From positions 18,446-82,445 of the forward strand of contig CAYXUZ010000008.1 in assembly GCA_964467705.1 (NCBI GenBank): a stretch of DNA of 64,000 bases. The letters run 5' to 3'. Made by a program: the position numbers and the translations under genes. Within the stretch, counting starts at the first letter, position 1, and the number at the start of each line of letters is the position of its first letter. Source of the DNA: CAADGU01 sp964467705. GTDB taxonomy: Bacteria > Chloroflexota > Anaerolineae > Promineifilales > Promineifilaceae. The notes beneath the pieces were generated by a model that was not told where the DNA came from, made no database searches, and saw only the letters and a list, made by a program, of their open reading frames with translations. Shown piece after piece: positions 62,245-64,000 of the stretch.

Positions 62245-63837
62245 TCATGGTTGTTGCCGGAACTGCTGTGGGGGAAGCCCAATGCGCTTGTGGAAAACGT
62301 GGCTGAAATAGTGGGGGTCATTGTACCCGCTTTGATAGGCGATTTCCGCGCATTTCAAGTTCGTGGTACGCAGCAGTTCTTTGGCCCGCTCCATACGAAT
62401 GCGGGTGAGATAATCTTTGAACGATTCGCCCATTTCCTGGCTAAACACCACGCTGAAATGGCTGGGACTCAAATTGACTCTGGCGGCCACCTCGTTCAGC
62501 AGCAGGTCAGGGTTGGCATAATGGGCGTCCAGGAACGCTTTTACCTGATGCACAATCCGAGTGCGTTCACCGCTAGATTGGCTGGCTCTATAGGCGATGG
62601 CCTGGGCAAAAAGCTGGCTGAGCGCCGCCCGCATCTGTTCCGCCGTGTGCAAAGCGGCCAACAGCCGTTCAATATCCTGCGCTTCGGGAATAACATCTAC
62701 GGTTTCGCCGCCCAGATCACGAATAAACTGCACGGCCGTGACCACCACATCCACAAACAGATAATGTTTCACCAGATCAGACTGCACCGCCGCCTGGCAG
62801 AGCGGCCGCAAATGGGCGGCAAAAAAGGCGTCCCACTCGCTCATCAGGCCGCATTTCAGGAAATGCTCCACGGCCGTCTGATCCAGCTTCAACTTTTCAA
62901 TCGGCGCACGGCCCGAAGCCGCTTCGGATTCGCCGTTGCTCCCATTTTTTCCACTATCACCACCACTGACCTGGGCCAACGCCTCCGCAAACGATTGCGA
63001 AATCTCCGTCAACCGCTGCTGCGGCGACCCCATCCCGGCAACGACCGTACAGGGCAACACCTCGGCCACATCCTGGGCAATTAGCTGCGCCAGAAACGCG
63101 CCATCGTGCCGCAACTGCTCCGGGTCATCGCCGGTCAAAATCAGCAGCAGTTCCTCCGCGCTCTTTTGCGTCAGAAACGTGCCGGAGTGGGCATAGGTCA
63201 GGCTGGCCACCAGGGCACGAATGTGCTGATAATCGCGGTACTCCAGGTGGGGCACGGCCGTGTCTACCTTCACCTTCAGCAGCGCCACCAGATAATAGGG
63301 AGCGATGATATTCAGCCCCAACTGCTGGCACTGTTCAATCGCCTCGCAGGATGAAACCCCACCTACCACCAGTTGAAACAGCAACCGCTCCCGCTGCCAG
63401 GTCACATTGTCTTGAAGCTGGCTTTGCAACTGCTTCAACTTCTCGCGCTCCGCCTGCTCCTCATCTAGTTGGGCGGCAATGCGTTGCAGGACGTGGTGGA
63501 TTTCTACGGCCGTGATCGGCTTGAGCAGATACTCCGACACCCCCAACTTCACGGCCGACTGCGCGTAATTGAACTCATCATGCCCACTCAAAATCACAAT
63601 CTTCACCCAGGGCATCCGCTCGCGCACAATCTTGCTCAATTGCAGGCCGTCCATGAAGGGCATCTTAATGTCGGTGATGAGCAGGTCAGGTTGCACGTTC
63701 TCAATCAGCGGCAGCGCCACCTCTCCATCCGGCGCTTCACCCACAAATTCAAAACCCGCCGCCCCCCAATTCACCTTATCCCGAATCCCCTCCCTGGCTA
63801 CAATCTCGTCTTCTACCAGAAAAACCTTGTACGCCAC
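62245..63837 (-). CDS. YesN-type response regulator with AraC DNA-binding domain
   Basis: The 530-aa protein starts with a receiver domain (about 1-120): acidic pair Asp10/Glu11, phospho-acceptor Asp56 in LLITDIKMP and Lys106 in YLLKPIT. A long central helical region with a coiled coil at about 115-145 (EQAEREKLKQLQSQL) follows. The C-terminal AraC module (about 425-525) has LNEVAARVNLSPSHFSVVFS and CAEIAYQSGYNDPHYFSHVF helices. It is the partner of the kinase. A short hairpin lies between it and the kinase gene. Target genes are probably the adjacent sugar transporters. Confidence 0.93.
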   Translation of the reverse strand: MAYKVFLVEDEIVAREGIRDKVNWGAAGFEFVGEAPDGEVALPLIENVQPDLLITDIKMPFMDGLQLSKIVRERMPWVKIVILSGHDEFNYAQSAVKLGVSEYLLKPITAVEIHHVLQRIAAQLDEEQAEREKLKQLQSQLQDNVTWQRERLLFQLVVGGVSSCEAIEQCQQLGLNIIAPYYLVALLKVKVDTAVPHLEYRDYQHIRALVASLTYAHSGTFLTQKSAEELLLILTGDDPEQLRHDGAFLAQLIAQDVAEVLPCTVVAGMGSPQQRLTEISQSFAEALAQVSGGDSGKNGSNGESEAASGRAPIEKLKLDQTAVEHFLKCGLMSEWDAFFAAHLRPLCQAAVQSDLVKHYLFVDVVVTAVQFIRDLGGETVDVIPEAQDIERLLAALHTAEQMRAALSQLFAQAIAYRASQSSGERTRIVHQVKAFLDAHYANPDLLLNEVAARVNLSPSHFSVVFSQEMGESFKDYLTRIRMERAKELLRTTNLKCAEIAYQSGYNDPHYFSHVFHKRIGLPPQQFRQQP

Positions 63838-63856
63838 ACTGCACCTCCTTCTCTAT

Positions 63857-63905
63857 CCACAGATTACACAGATTCCGCAGATTTTTTAATCTGTGCAATC
63901 TGTGG
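63857..63905. repeat. CCACAGATT hairpin repeat
   Basis: 18-base arms (63857-63874 and 63888-63905) match at 17 of 18 positions. It belongs to the same word family as those at 8520-8569 and 54356-54413. It lies between the end of a partial gene and the response regulator start. Confidence 0.8.
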
Positions 63906-63911
63906 ATTCCC

Positions 63912-64000
63912 TCACTGCCCATACACATGCGTATACCGATGATGCAAATTGGCGACATCGGCTGGGTCAATCTCCTGCACCGTGCCAATTTGCATCGCCA
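63912..64000 (-). CDS. C-terminal end of an unidentified gene (5' part outside window)
   Basis: Read from the right edge, the frame gives AMQIGTVQEIDPADVANLHH then RYTHVYGQ and a stop at 63912-63914. Only about 28 residues are visible, too few to name the protein. It shares strand and spacing with the sensor genes and probably belongs to the sugar cluster. Confidence 0.5.
   Translation of the reverse strand, partial: AMQIGTVQEIDPADVANLHHRYTHVYGQ

Noticed and set aside
1..64000. tRNA, rRNA or CRISPR loci
   Set aside because: No cloverleaf T-arm signature, conserved rRNA segment or regularly spaced direct repeats with unique spacers were found.

Overview
The window is about 64 kb from a Chloroflexota bacterium, most likely of the Anaerolineae/Caldilineae side. 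I infer this from gene content and style: lipoproteins and secreted proteins with long Thr/Pro linkers, a SARP-type STAND regulator, an NBR1-like Ig domain fused to bacterial SH3, an MFS-HEAT fusion and a PucC-type carrier. No rRNA or tRNA gene, CRISPR array or intact transposase was seen. Ten N's at 54696-54705 mark an assembly gap, so this is draft or metagenome sequence.

Layout. 0-11 kb: envelope and housekeeping genes (tandem thioredoxin lipoprotein, solitary peptide-type binding protein, Pth, Mfd, AI-2E-type membrane protein, PHP phosphoesterase). 11-20 kb: mixed metabolism (OsmC, alpha-glucan phosphorylase, ATP-grasp protein, PucC-like carrier, triosephosphate isomerase, M50-like protease, glycosyltransferase). 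20-27 kb: an accessory region with restriction-modification remnants, HicBA toxin-antitoxin, an IF-1 paralog, a large fucokinase-like/nucleotidyltransferase fusion and a complete EcoRV-type restriction-modification pair. 27-46 kb: Ser/Thr kinase, a large secreted beta-propeller protein, an Mrr-like nuclease, an HExxH protein, a STAND regulator, MFS-HEAT, a sulfotransferase, an SH3/NBR1/SdrD-like surface protein, a second PHP protein and an SDR. 46-64 kb: a sugar uptake and sensing island with two complete sugar ABC transporters (a YtfQRT/YjfF-like one and an RbsBAC-like one), a rhamnulokinase-type kinase, a LacI regulator with a very clear promoter/operator, a sugar epimerase/dehydrogenase, and a three-component sensor (binding protein, LytS/YesM kinase, YesN/AraC regulator).

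Two genome-scale signals stand out. First, the palindromic octamer ACGGCCGT occurs about 135 times by eye count (1-2 expected), in genes and spacers alike. It resembles the cyanobacterial HIP1 phenomenon and leaves a proteome footprint of TAV, DGR and ERP tripeptides. Second, spacers carry many hairpins built from short repeated words (for example GGTGACAAGGTGA, CGTGACCCGTAATC, AATCTTTGAT, AATCTCTCAGTCTC). They often abut start codons, and at three places the same kind of sequence sits in frame inside conserved genes (twice in mfd, once in the fucokinase-like fusion). These two signals are my best candidates for something undescribed.
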